DNA of 64,000 bases from CAIXSC01 sp046349915 (lineage in GTDB: Bacteria; Planctomycetota; Planctomycetia; Pirellulales; Pirellulaceae). Under the pieces are notes generated by a model. The model saw only the letters and a program-made list of their open reading frames with translations, was not told the origin of the DNA and did not search any database. Below are positions 52,083 to 60,281 of the stretch, one piece after another. Within the stretch, counting starts at the first letter, position 1. Every line of letters starts with the position of its first letter. The stretch spans positions 1,240,001 to 1,304,000 of the forward strand of contig JAXMBL010000003.1 of the NCBI GenBank assembly GCA_046349915.1. The letters are read 5' to 3'. The translations under genes and the position numbers were made by a program.

Positions 52083-54019
52083 ACGAGTCGCGACCGACTG
52101 TCTTGCCGCTGGTTGTTGCGAGCGCCGTCGAACGGGCGCCCGAGCGAGTGCGGCGGCGACTCGATCGCGAGCCCACCGCGGCCGCGGCGTGGCAGTGGCA
52201 TTGTCGCGAACTCTTGTGGGAAGTCGAGGCAGGGGGAGAACGCGTCCAGTTGCCGCGCGGATGCGTCGAGAGATTGGAGCAAGTGGTCTGCTCGTGTCTG
52301 CTGGCCCCCAATTGTTTTCATGTGCTCGCATGCCTGACCTCGCTTGCGATCGCGGAGGAGTCGGCTGAAGCGAGTCATGATCGAGATTCCCGCGCTGATG
52401 AAAATGCGATTCCCGAAAAGGGGAACGTCGAAATCGCCGCACGAACGGTGGAAGGGAATTCGACCCACGTTGCGGGCGAATCGGAGTGGCGTGAACTGTC
52501 GGACGAACAGCGGCTCGCGGCGAGTTCGTTGCGCGAGGCGGTGGAGAAACTTCTGCGAGTCGGAGTGGCCGCGGTCGGAGTTGTGATCCAGTCGAGCGTC
52601 TTGCGTGCCGCGCATGCGTGTCGCGCCGAGGGGTTGCCACGCGCGGCCGAGTTGGCGCTGCGGGTGGTGGGGGGGGTGGGAAGCTATCGGGCCAGATCCG
52701 CGGATGCGGACCCTGGGCAGTTGGCGGACGATGTCGCCGCGTTGCTTGAAACGGTGCATTGGCTGGCTGGGCGTGAGAGGACCTTGACGTCGTGGATCGG
52801 AGAATCGCGTCGAGCACAGCATCCGGTATCTCCAAGACGCCTGCACGGATTGCTTGCGGAGCCCATTGTGACTCGAGGCGGTCACGCAGGTGCGGCGGCC
52901 TATTTGTTGGGCGAGGATGGTCGCATTTATGTGGCGGCCGATGTGCGACCAGGCGAGCCCTCGCGGGCGCGTGATGCCTACCAAGGGGGAATCGAGATCG
53001 GCCCGCTGATCGAACCCGCGCATCGCTTGGCGCGAGGGCATTATGTCGTGACGGAAATGACGGCGTCTCGCAGCGGGCGTTTGGGGCGAGGACAGGGCGC
53101 TCGAATGGCGGCTCAAGGGAATTCCCGTTGGGAAGCGGGGCCGATTCGAGCGCGATTTGATCGACCTTATCGAGATCAGTGGCAGACTGTGCTCATGCAG
53201 TTGGAGCAAGATGGAGATGATCGGGCTGCCGGCGGTGACTTCGTGTTTGTGACGGGGATGGTCCACGGGGCGCTGGGACCAGAATTACTTTTTGAATTAG
53301 CGCCTTGTGGAACGATGGTGCGGTTAGCGATCGAAAGTGAGCAGCCTTCCCTCATGTTCCGCGAGAATCTACGCATGTTGAGTTACTGCCCAGGCTTGAA
53401 GCTGCGCTTGATTGGACGCATGCGACTCGACGATTCCGCGCGGGTATATCCGTTGGCGATTGCGCCGGTCGTTCCTGAGTCGATGTCAAAAACGTCGTTT
53501 GCCGATTCTGTAGACGCGGCCATCTTGGGGGCCGCGGGCGAACGTGTTAGCGATGGAGCAGGGCTAAAATCACCAGCGGCAAACGAAGAAGGGCCTCGCC
53601 TCGAGTTGGGGGACAAGCTTGTGGATCGCGTCTGTTTGGGGTTCGACGAGCTGTCAAGACGATGTTTGCCAGGGGCTCTCGCAAAGCCGCGAGTATTGGC
53701 GGAATACGGAATAGGTAAGCAACTCGTCAAATCCGCGGATGATCGGTTGGCCGCGTTACGTCGTCGCTGGGTATCGGCGTTGGTGGCAGGTGTTGGTGCT
53801 CAGCGCGGCGGAGGTGGTACAACTTTGCAGTCCGAAGCGGCAACGTTTGCACGGTCTGGATGGGAGACGGCCGCGGCGCTGATCGATGCGCTGACACGAA
53901 CGGGCAGCCAAAGCGACTCGGCCGCTGCCGACGTGTTTCTCGCGGTGTGGGTCTACCTGCGAGCGTGTCGAAGCCAGTGGCAGCTGAGTCACTTGCCTGA
54001 TTTTGCTCTCAATTCATAG
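52079..54019 (+). CDS. SWIM zinc-finger protein (YehQ-like)
   Basis: A 646-residue protein; ATG 52079 overlaps the upstream stop (ATGA). The SWIM motif CSCLLAPNCFH (C71, C73, C79, H81; CxC-x5-CxH) is near the N-terminus; SWIM fingers bind DNA or proteins. The remainder is not recognised but contains a likely conserved beta-rich module (VFVTGMVHGALGPELLFELA) and a basic helix. By position and motif it corresponds to E. coli YehQ. Last gene of the MoxR operon. Its 3' end overlaps the convergent secreted-protein gene by 31 bp. The start within the frame is fixed by the overlap; the frame is open to 52046 but has no ribosome-binding site there. Confidence 0.8.
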   Translation: MNESRPTVLPLVVASAVERAPERVRRRLDREPTAAAAWQWHCRELLWEVEAGGERVQLPRGCVERLEQVVCSCLLAPNCFHVLACLTSLAIAEESAEASHDRDSRADENAIPEKGNVEIAARTVEGNSTHVAGESEWRELSDEQRLAASSLREAVEKLLRVGVAAVGVVIQSSVLRAAHACRAEGLPRAAELALRVVGGVGSYRARSADADPGQLADDVAALLETVHWLAGRERTLTSWIGESRRAQHPVSPRRLHGLLAEPIVTRGGHAGAAAYLLGEDGRIYVAADVRPGEPSRARDAYQGGIEIGPLIEPAHRLARGHYVVTEMTASRSGRLGRGQGARMAAQGNSRWEAGPIRARFDRPYRDQWQTVLMQLEQDGDDRAAGGDFVFVTGMVHGALGPELLFELAPCGTMVRLAIESEQPSLMFRENLRMLSYCPGLKLRLIGRMRLDDSARVYPLAIAPVVPESMSKTSFADSVDAAILGAAGERVSDGAGLKSPAANEEGPRLELGDKLVDRVCLGFDELSRRCLPGALAKPRVLAEYGIGKQLVKSADDRLAALRRRWVSALVAGVGAQRGGGGTTLQSEAATFARSGWETAAALIDALTRTGSQSDSAAADVFLAVWVYLRACRSQWQLSHLPDFALNS

Positions 54020-55371
54020 TCGTAGACTGTAGTCGCGCAACCGTCGATTTCAGCTTGATGTAGTCGTGCCGTTTTGCCGTTCAACTCGTAGATGAAAGGT
54101 TGTTCGGTGAACGGATCATTGGGAGCAGGAAGAGTCAGTGCGTCAAGCTTGGCTGGAAGCGCTCCGTCATTACGACTCGCATGATCCCGAATCGCTTCAA
54201 TCGTCTGAATGAACTTCACGCGTCGTTCGAAATTCCGACACGCCAGGATTCCTAGCGGCAATGCAATCGGATAGGGGCTCGACTTCGCACCGATTTTAGA
54301 GAGCAATTCGCTGTTCACCGCTTCGATCTTCGTTTTTGCCATGATGATCTGCTTCGGCGATTGGAACGCAAGTGGTTCCACCTGAGATCTGAACTGACAG
54401 TAGCGCAAATAGAGCCAGCGCATAATACGCTCTTCTTGGCTCATGCGGTCAACGTCATCAGCCGAGAGGCTAAACATCGCTACTAGTTCTCTATTGGCTA
54501 TAAGAGTCAGGTTTCTCTGTAAAGCCTCGCCTTCCTGTATCGTGTAACCTGCGTTGCTATATTCGGCATAGATTGCCACAAATCTGTTTGCGATCGGACC
54601 CCATTGCTCACTTCCAATCGCTGGCAATGGTTGATTCAGACGAGTAGGAGTCGCCCATAGCTCCCAGCGAACCATAGGTCCGAGATCTTGCAACGTAGGT
54701 GGTAGTGAGGCAAGCGACCAATACATGTTTGGACAATTGCCGGATTGAATGGCCAGTTCGAGATTGTCGAATCCCATGTTAGCGATCGCCAGGCCGACCA
54801 AGTGGCAAACAGCGACCGGAGTTGCGGCGCAGTGGCGCCCGCAAGCCAATTGTGCTCGAATTCCTTCTAATGCTTGGTCCGTTTTACCTTGCGACAGCAG
54901 CAGTCGAATCCAGGCTGTCATTCCTCGGCCTGCGAGTTGCCGTTGCGATTGAATGTCAGGCAACAGGATCGCGTGCGGACGATCGCTTCGTAGTGGATAC
55001 TGCCAATCTGCAAAACTCATCGAGCCTGCACGGACGATCTGATCCGCAAATCGAGCAAAGCGGAAATCTTTCCAGCGTGGATCATTCATGTCCATTTCAG
55101 CGAATTCGTGCAGCTTTGGATAAACGTTCTGCATGAAGGGCTGTTGCTCGTGAATCATTCGCAGCAACACCGGTACGGCGTTGCCTGGCTCTTGGTCCTC
55201 TTCCGAAGGCAGAAGGCGAAATGCGACTTGGTAATCGTCTGCGGCTTCTGGTGTGATTTGTAATTGTTTCTTGATGCTCTCGCGTTGCTGAGCGTAAGCA
55301 CTTTCATGCGTCACAAGGAGCGAGAGCCAGAATGTACAGGCGCACGCGAACCATAGCCTTCTGATGATCAT
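53989..55371 (-). CDS. Secreted hypothetical protein of an ECF cassette
   Basis: A 460-residue protein with an N-terminal signal peptide (FACACTFWLSLLVTHESAYA, cleavage after AYA). The body is mostly helical; the C-terminal segment GALPAKLDALTLPAPNDPFT with EQPFIYELNG resembles the short beta-hairpin ending of many planctomycete secreted proteins. No enzyme motif. It follows the membrane protein gene by 11 nt, with which it likely shares a transcript, and overlaps the SWIM gene by 31 bp at the 3' end. Base composition is visibly more AT-rich than the adjoining operon. Function unknown. Confidence 0.7.
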   Translation of the reverse strand: MIIRRLWFACACTFWLSLLVTHESAYAQQRESIKKQLQITPEAADDYQVAFRLLPSEEDQEPGNAVPVLLRMIHEQQPFMQNVYPKLHEFAEMDMNDPRWKDFRFARFADQIVRAGSMSFADWQYPLRSDRPHAILLPDIQSQRQLAGRGMTAWIRLLLSQGKTDQALEGIRAQLACGRHCAATPVAVCHLVGLAIANMGFDNLELAIQSGNCPNMYWSLASLPPTLQDLGPMVRWELWATPTRLNQPLPAIGSEQWGPIANRFVAIYAEYSNAGYTIQEGEALQRNLTLIANRELVAMFSLSADDVDRMSQEERIMRWLYLRYCQFRSQVEPLAFQSPKQIIMAKTKIEAVNSELLSKIGAKSSPYPIALPLGILACRNFERRVKFIQTIEAIRDHASRNDGALPAKLDALTLPAPNDPFTEQPFIYELNGKTARLHQAEIDGCATTVYDYELRAKSGK

Positions 55372-55382
55372 AGAAAATCTCC

Positions 55383-55907
55383 TTAAAGAAGTTGCGTAAA
55401 GTCTATCGGTCGTAAAGGAGTGCTTTGAGTGTTTGAAGGGGCGGGGTTCGAAACAACGTCCGGTACGTCCAGGTTCGTGACATCTTGTGCCGATGTGGAC
55501 GCTCGTAATATGCCGCCAGTCTGTTGGTTCGAGTACGGAGGTCGACTAAGTTGCGTGCCCCATCCGTTGATTGATTCCAAGTTCGAGTCCGTCGAAGTAT
55601 GGGGAGGCTCGCTGATGGTTTGGCCATTGCCGAGTTGCTCGTGGCGATCGACGCGATTCAGGGAGAAGTGTGATACGAGCGAAACGCCTGCTAGAATCGA
55701 AGCGAGTAAGCTGGCAGCCCGCCAGCGTGTGGTGGACCGACGACTCTTGCGTTTCTCCGATGCAATGCCAGCAGCATAGCCACACTCATACATCAATTCC
55801 CTGTCGCGTGTCGGACATGGACCAAGCGAATGAGATCGCAATTGCTGCTCGAACGGAGAGAATGCATCAGCATTTTCGTTGTTTGATTGGTTGGGTTCAT
55901 TTTTCAT
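55383..55907 (-). CDS. Single-pass membrane protein, possible anti-sigma factor
   Basis: A 174-residue protein: cytoplasmic acidic start (NENADAFSPFEQQLRS), a basic stretch (SEKRKSRRSTTRWR), one membrane helix at about 63-83 (ASLLASILAGVSLVSHFSL) and a Pro/Ser/Thr-rich extracytoplasmic tail. It starts 11 nt before the stop of the sigma factor gene (overlap 55897-55907), so the two are coupled, a usual layout for a sigma/anti-sigma pair. No zinc-binding HxxxCxxC anti-sigma motif is seen, so the role is inferred from position only. Confidence 0.55.
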   Translation of the reverse strand: MKNEPNQSNNENADAFSPFEQQLRSHSLGPCPTRDRELMYECGYAAGIASEKRKSRRSTTRWRAASLLASILAGVSLVSHFSLNRVDRHEQLGNGQTISEPPHTSTDSNLESINGWGTQLSRPPYSNQQTGGILRASTSAQDVTNLDVPDVVSNPAPSNTQSTPLRPIDFTQLL

Positions 55908-56373
55908 TTGCGGATTCTCCGTACGCTTGCTTCAGCTTGGAAATGCTCGAATGATACGATCGCCAGATAGTCGCTTTGGGCTCTCCAATGGCGTCGCCTA
56001 TTTCATCAAAGGTCAAGCCGCCCCAAATTCGCGCGATGACAATTTCTTGTTCACGTTTCTCGAGAATGTTAAGTAGTTCGCGTATCTCAATGTTCTCAAC
56101 CGAGCCACTCGAACCGCTCGCGCGATCTGTTGCGGCTCGCGACTCCCTTGATCGGCGTTTGAATTGCGAAACCTGCTCGTTGATTGCCAATCGTTTGGAA
56201 ACCGTAAACAGCCAAGCCACGCAGTTCTGGGGGGCTGGTTCCTCCGAAGCGAGCTTAATGAATGCCGACTGAACAACATCCTCGGCGCCGTCACGAGCAC
56301 CGCCTACCCACTCGACCAAAATGCCCCAATAGCCGTCCAACAGTGCCCCTAGCTTATTGGAATCGATTGGCAT
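55897..56373 (-). CDS. ECF-type sigma factor
   Basis: A 158-residue extracytoplasmic-function sigma factor. Region 2 (ARDGAEDVVQSAFIKLASEE, CVAWLFTVSKRLAINEQVSQ) and region 4 (LNILEKREQEIVIARIWGGL, FDEIGDAIGEPKATIWRSYH). A Ser/Arg-rich linker joins them. ATG at 56373. First gene of the minus-strand cassette with a membrane protein and a secreted protein, suggesting envelope sensing. No autoregulatory promoter could be read with confidence in the 393 bp upstream. Confidence 0.85.
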   Translation of the reverse strand: MPIDSNKLGALLDGYWGILVEWVGGARDGAEDVVQSAFIKLASEEPAPQNCVAWLFTVSKRLAINEQVSQFKRRSRESRAATDRASGSSGSVENIEIRELLNILEKREQEIVIARIWGGLTFDEIGDAIGEPKATIWRSYHSSISKLKQAYGESANEK

Positions 56374-56766
56374 GTCGGCTCGCGTTGAGTGTGGTAGTCT
56401 CGTGTTGATTGCTGAAAAACGTGCCCTTTACGCCATAGACAAGGCTGATTTGAGCTTTGTTTCATTTGGCCAAGAGATTCTCAGTTGTATTCCTGCAACC
56501 GGCCGTAGTTTTCAGCGATCGCAGTGTTTTATGGGGAGGCCCGTTTAAACCTTCTTGCCTCAATGGCTAGTGGGGCCAATTGGGGCCGCCGGACGAAGAA
56601 AACTACCGCTGGCCCACTTGATCTCTTCCCTGGCGTAACACCCAGGTAGTCCTTCTGCGCAGACCATCGGTAGTGAGAGCATGCGCGGGTCGTCTGGGAT
56701 GCTAAGTCCCGGCGAATTCCTCGGCCCCTCCTGACTCTATTTCACAGCCGTAAAGTTTCTTGTGGG
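56374..56766. other. Intergenic region upstream of the ECF sigma factor
   Basis: 393 bp with no recognised gene. Contains GGGGCCAATTGGGGCC-type imperfect repeats near 56573-56590. The promoter of the sigma operon must be in the right-hand part, and the terminator of the response regulator gene, if any, near 56766; neither could be assigned. Confidence 0.4.
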
Positions 56767-57510
56767 CTAAGTTGGTCCGCTCTCCTTGCCTGACGAAACA
56801 AAGCGGTAGCCGGCGTCACGCAAAGTCAAGAAATACCGCGGTTCCGCGGGGTTCGGCTCGAACAGTTTTCGCAATCGACGAATGAACTGATCGGGAGCCC
56901 GAGTGTTCATGAAGCCGGGCTGATTCCAAACCTTTTCCAGCAATTCATTCCGCGGAATCACTCGCCCTTCGTTCTCGATGAAGTAGCGCAAGAGTTTCAT
57001 TTCCAGCGACGTCATCTGCACCAATTGGTTGGCGACGCGAACTTCGAAGGTCGTGAAGTTCACCTCGACATTGGCGAAGTGATAGATCTCGGGTGCGGTA
57101 GGCTGAGCTGGGACGCCCTCTTGGCGAGTCCGTTGGAAGTGAGTCAGTAGATTACGCACGCGACTCATCAACTCATCAAGCTCGAACGGTTTGGTAAGGT
57201 ATTGGCTGGCGCCTAGGTCGAAGCCGCGAGTGCGGTCTTCGGAGAGCGTGCGGGCGCTAAGAATGAGAATGGGCACCGTGTTGCCGCTGCCTCGTATGGC
57301 CTCGCACACGGCATAGCCGCTCATGCCGGGCATCATCAAGTCCAGAATCACGAGATCGACATCGTTCTGGGCGGCTTCCATCACTCGTAACGCACTGGGG
57401 CCATCGCCCGCGGTCGTGACGCGGTAACCCGCGGCTTCCAAGTTAAAGCGGATGCCGACCGCCAAGTGCGGTTCATCGTCCACAACCAGGATATGAGGTT
57501 TTTGGGGCAT
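56767..57510 (-). CDS. OmpR/PhoB-family response regulator
   Basis: A 247-residue two-component regulator from the ATG at 57510 (MPQKPHILVVDDEP); the frame extends farther upstream but is not homologous. Receiver: acidic pair 11-12, phospho-acceptor Asp57 (VILDLMMPGMSG), Lys107 (LTKPF). Winged-helix output domain from about residue 155: RVANQLVQMTSLEMKLLRYF, RVIPRNELLEKVWNQPGFMN and YFLTLRDAGYRFV. No sensor kinase gene is in the window. The esterase gene lies immediately upstream on the same strand (5-nt gap), so the two are probably cotranscribed. Confidence 0.92.
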   Translation of the reverse strand: MPQKPHILVVDDEPHLAVGIRFNLEAAGYRVTTAGDGPSALRVMEAAQNDVDLVILDLMMPGMSGYAVCEAIRGSGNTVPILILSARTLSEDRTRGFDLGASQYLTKPFELDELMSRVRNLLTHFQRTRQEGVPAQPTAPEIYHFANVEVNFTTFEVRVANQLVQMTSLEMKLLRYFIENEGRVIPRNELLEKVWNQPGFMNTRAPDQFIRRLRKLFEPNPAEPRYFLTLRDAGYRFVSSGKESGPT

Positions 57511-57515
57511 CGTTG

Positions 57516-58265
57516 TCACGTGGAATTGAGTCGCAGTCGGTCTTGTTCTAGTCGTTCCCAGAGGAACGCGAATGCTCGACTGGCCATTCGGCTGTAGTAC
57601 TCGAAACTGTGTCCACCCCCCGTGGTCGAGAGGTCGCATTCAAACGGAATTCCGAGCGACCAGAGCTTCATGCGCAGTCGATCCGCGCTCTCCCACCAGC
57701 GCTCGTCCGCCGGATCGCAGCAGAAGAATTGATGGCGGGGCCAATTCAAGGGGTGGATGTGCAGTAAAGCGGTGTCTTGTCGTACGGCTTCGGGATCGGA
57801 GTACATCGAAGCGACAACCCCGTCGGGGTCATGGAAGCGGACTTGATAGTCGATGGCGGGCGACAGGGCCGCGACGGTCGGGAATCGCTGGGGGTACTTG
57901 TACGACAACCGGAGCGCTCCCTGGCCTCCCATACTGGTGCCCAGTAACGCTAATCGTGGTGGGACGACTTGCCAGTTGTCCTCGAGCCACGGAAGAACGT
58001 TGTCCAGCAAATGACGCTCGGCCGACAATTGCGGGTCGAACTCGCGACAAATCCGGTCAGTCCACCAGCTCCGTTGAGTGTGAGGGGCGAGGCAGGGGAG
58101 GCCGTACCGTTCCAGTTCGGCGGTGAAAGAAGGGTGATTGGGCAATCGTTGGAGATGAACGCCATGCAGATACATGACGGCAAATCCATGGGGATTGAGC
58201 GTTTGTGGGCGGTACACATCGCAAGGATGTCCACCGATCTGGATTTCCGACCATTCTCCGGGCAT
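57516..58265 (-). CDS. Alpha/beta-hydrolase (esterase D-like)
   Basis: A 249-residue alpha/beta hydrolase from the ATG at 58265. Nucleophile elbow LLGTSMGGQGALRLSYKY (Ser in GTSMG), oxyanion region MYLHGVHLQRL, acid candidate near FCCDPADERWWESADRL, and catalytic His in TTGGGHSFEYY. Similar to S-formylglutathione hydrolase/acetyl esterase proteins; substrate unknown. It precedes the response regulator gene by 5 nt. Confidence 0.8.
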   Translation of the reverse strand: MPGEWSEIQIGGHPCDVYRPQTLNPHGFAVMYLHGVHLQRLPNHPSFTAELERYGLPCLAPHTQRSWWTDRICREFDPQLSAERHLLDNVLPWLEDNWQVVPPRLALLGTSMGGQGALRLSYKYPQRFPTVAALSPAIDYQVRFHDPDGVVASMYSDPEAVRQDTALLHIHPLNWPRHQFFCCDPADERWWESADRLRMKLWSLGIPFECDLSTTGGGHSFEYYSRMASRAFAFLWERLEQDRLRLNST

Positions 58266-58475
58266 GACTCGATCCGCGAGGCTGGGAAAGGAGCTTGGCG
58301 AGTGGATTCGGCAGGTTTTGACGACACGCTGGCGAACTCGCAAGGTGCATTTTAGAATGTTGGGCCGTCGCGCGGAAGTTGCTGACCCGCTGGTCCTCCG
58401 ATGCTCGGGGCGCCGATGGGCTTAGCTGACCGGGGAAGACGAGACCGCCGATTTCGCCTCTTGCGAGTGTTGCCT

Positions 58476-59006
58476 GTGAAGAAGTTGCTTAGCGAAGAAG
58501 AATTGAGCGAGGGCGTAGCGCGGATGGCCGCGCGGATACAGGCCGACTTTCAGGGGAAGCCGGTGACGATCTTGGGAGTGATGACGGGGAGCGTCGTGCT
58601 GCTCGCCGATTTAATCCGACGAATCGATCTTCCCTTGCGCGTCGGAGTGATTCAAGCCAGCAGTTATCGTGGCGAGACGACCCGCGGGGAATTGCGGGTG
58701 AATGCCGAATTGATGCCGGACGTGACGGGGAGAGACGTTTTGTTGGTTGACGATATCTTCGACACGGGACACACCTTGGTGGAACTCGCGAAGCGACTGC
58801 GGGAGTTTGGCGTTCGCTCGGTGCAGTCGGCCGTGCTGCTATTCAAAGAGGGGCGGCAGGAGGTCGATTACCGGCCCGAGTATGTGGGGTTCCAGATTCC
58901 CGATCTGTTCGTCGTCGGATATGGGTTGGATTATCGGGACGAGTATCGACATTTACCGTTTGTGGCGGCGTTGGAGCCGGCGGAAATCGCAGGCCCGGTG
59001 GCATGA
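58476..59006 (+). CDS. hpt: Hypoxanthine phosphoribosyltransferase
   Basis: Type I phosphoribosyltransferase of the HPRT family: converts hypoxanthine or guanine and PRPP to IMP/GMP in purine salvage. The GTG at 58476 (MKKLLSEEEL) gives 176 residues, the usual size; a TTG at 58470 would add two residues. PRPP loop LLVDDIFDTGHTL, TGSVVLLADLIRR and the C-terminal RDEYRHLPFVAALEP are seen. Its stop overlaps the next gene start (ATGA, 59003-59006). Pairing with a glycosyltransferase gene is not functionally obvious. Confidence 0.93.
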   Translation: MKKLLSEEELSEGVARMAARIQADFQGKPVTILGVMTGSVVLLADLIRRIDLPLRVGVIQASSYRGETTRGELRVNAELMPDVTGRDVLLVDDIFDTGHTLVELAKRLREFGVRSVQSAVLLFKEGRQEVDYRPEYVGFQIPDLFVVGYGLDYRDEYRHLPFVAALEPAEIAGPVA

Positions 59007-60190
59007 AACCGAGGCGGTTGGCTCTAGTCACTCGACGCTTCTGGCCGCTGGTGGGCGGCGCCGAGATGGTGATGTCGAATCTGGCGACCGAGCTGCGGCG
59101 CATGGGCGCTGTCGTTACGATCGTGACGGCGCAGTGGGAGCCCAGTTGGCCGACCGACGTCGTGCATCGCGAAGTGCCGGTGGTCAGGCTGCCGAATCCT
59201 CCGCAACGTGGTTGGGGAACTTTGCGTTACATGATGGCGCTGCATCGTTGGCTGCGTCGACATCGCGATGAACTCGATCTCGTCTATGTGTCGATGTTGA
59301 AGCACGATGCCTATGCGGCTCTGGATGCACTGGCGAACTCGCCCGTGCCCGTCGTTTTGCGAGCCGAGGGGGCGGGAGCGACGGGCGACTGTCAATGGCA
59401 GCAGACCGCTCGGTTCGGCCTGCGGATTCGTCGGCGATGTCAACTGGCCGATGCTTTGGTCGCGCCGAGCCCCGCGATTCGGGACGAGATGCTGGAAGCT
59501 GGTTACTCGGAGGCGCGTACTCGATTCCTGCCAAACGGCGTTTGTGTGGAGCCGCCGCGTGACTCCGCCATGCGACTCGCCGCTCGCCGGGCTTTGGCCG
59601 AGAGTAATCCTGACTTGGCGACCACCGAGTACTCGCCGGTCGTGGTCTACACGGGCCGACTGCATGAAGCGAAAGGGTTGCACGACTTAATTAAAGCGTG
59701 GCCGGCCGTGCTGGCTCGCTGGCCGTACGCTCGACTCTGGCTCGTGGGGGATGGTCCCGAGCGGGAAGAACTGTATGAGTCGATCCTGGAATTGGGGTTG
59801 CGAGGGATCGTCAGCATGCCAGGGGCCTTTGACGATGTGCAAGATGTTCTTAACGCGGCCGATGTGTTCGTCCTGCCATCGTACCAGGAAGGGATGTCGA
59901 TCTCGTTGTTAGAGGCGATGGCGACCGGGGTGCCGGTTGTGGCGAGCGACATCCCCGGGAATCGCCTGTTGGTGGAGCACGACCGACACGGATTGTTGAC
60001 GCCGGTGCGGGAGCCGTTGAAAATCGCTCAGGCGATTCATGACGTCCTGAGTCAACCGGCTCGCGCGATGGCTCGAGTGGCGGCCGCCTACCAGCGAGTG
60101 CAGAACGAGTTTTCGCTGGAACGGATGGCGATGGAGCACATGCGGTTGTTCGACGAGGTGATTCGAAGCCGTCGTGCCGGGTTGCGATAA
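59003..60190 (+). CDS. Glycosyltransferase family 4
   Basis: A 395-residue GT-B glycosyltransferase. N-terminal acceptor half with FWPLVGGAEMVMSNLATEL; donor half with VYTGRLHEAKGLHDLIKAW, LWLVGDGPEREELYESI and PSYQEGMSISLLEAMATGVP, containing the EGMSISLLE family element (E-x7-E). Sugar and acceptor unknown. ATG overlaps the hpt stop by 4 nt; next gene 91 bp downstream is another GT4. The pair probably acts in cell-surface polysaccharide or glycolipid synthesis. Confidence 0.9.
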   Translation: MKPRRLALVTRRFWPLVGGAEMVMSNLATELRRMGAVVTIVTAQWEPSWPTDVVHREVPVVRLPNPPQRGWGTLRYMMALHRWLRRHRDELDLVYVSMLKHDAYAALDALANSPVPVVLRAEGAGATGDCQWQQTARFGLRIRRRCQLADALVAPSPAIRDEMLEAGYSEARTRFLPNGVCVEPPRDSAMRLAARRALAESNPDLATTEYSPVVVYTGRLHEAKGLHDLIKAWPAVLARWPYARLWLVGDGPEREELYESILELGLRGIVSMPGAFDDVQDVLNAADVFVLPSYQEGMSISLLEAMATGVPVVASDIPGNRLLVEHDRHGLLTPVREPLKIAQAIHDVLSQPARAMARVAAAYQRVQNEFSLERMAMEHMRLFDEVIRSRRAGLR

Positions 60191-60281
60191 ACGGCGGGGT
60201 GGCGTATCGTCGCGGTTGAAATGAGACGGCTGGGGCCGTCTCTAGCGGCGAGTGTTTTTCGGGCGATTCCGCAGCGGTGCC

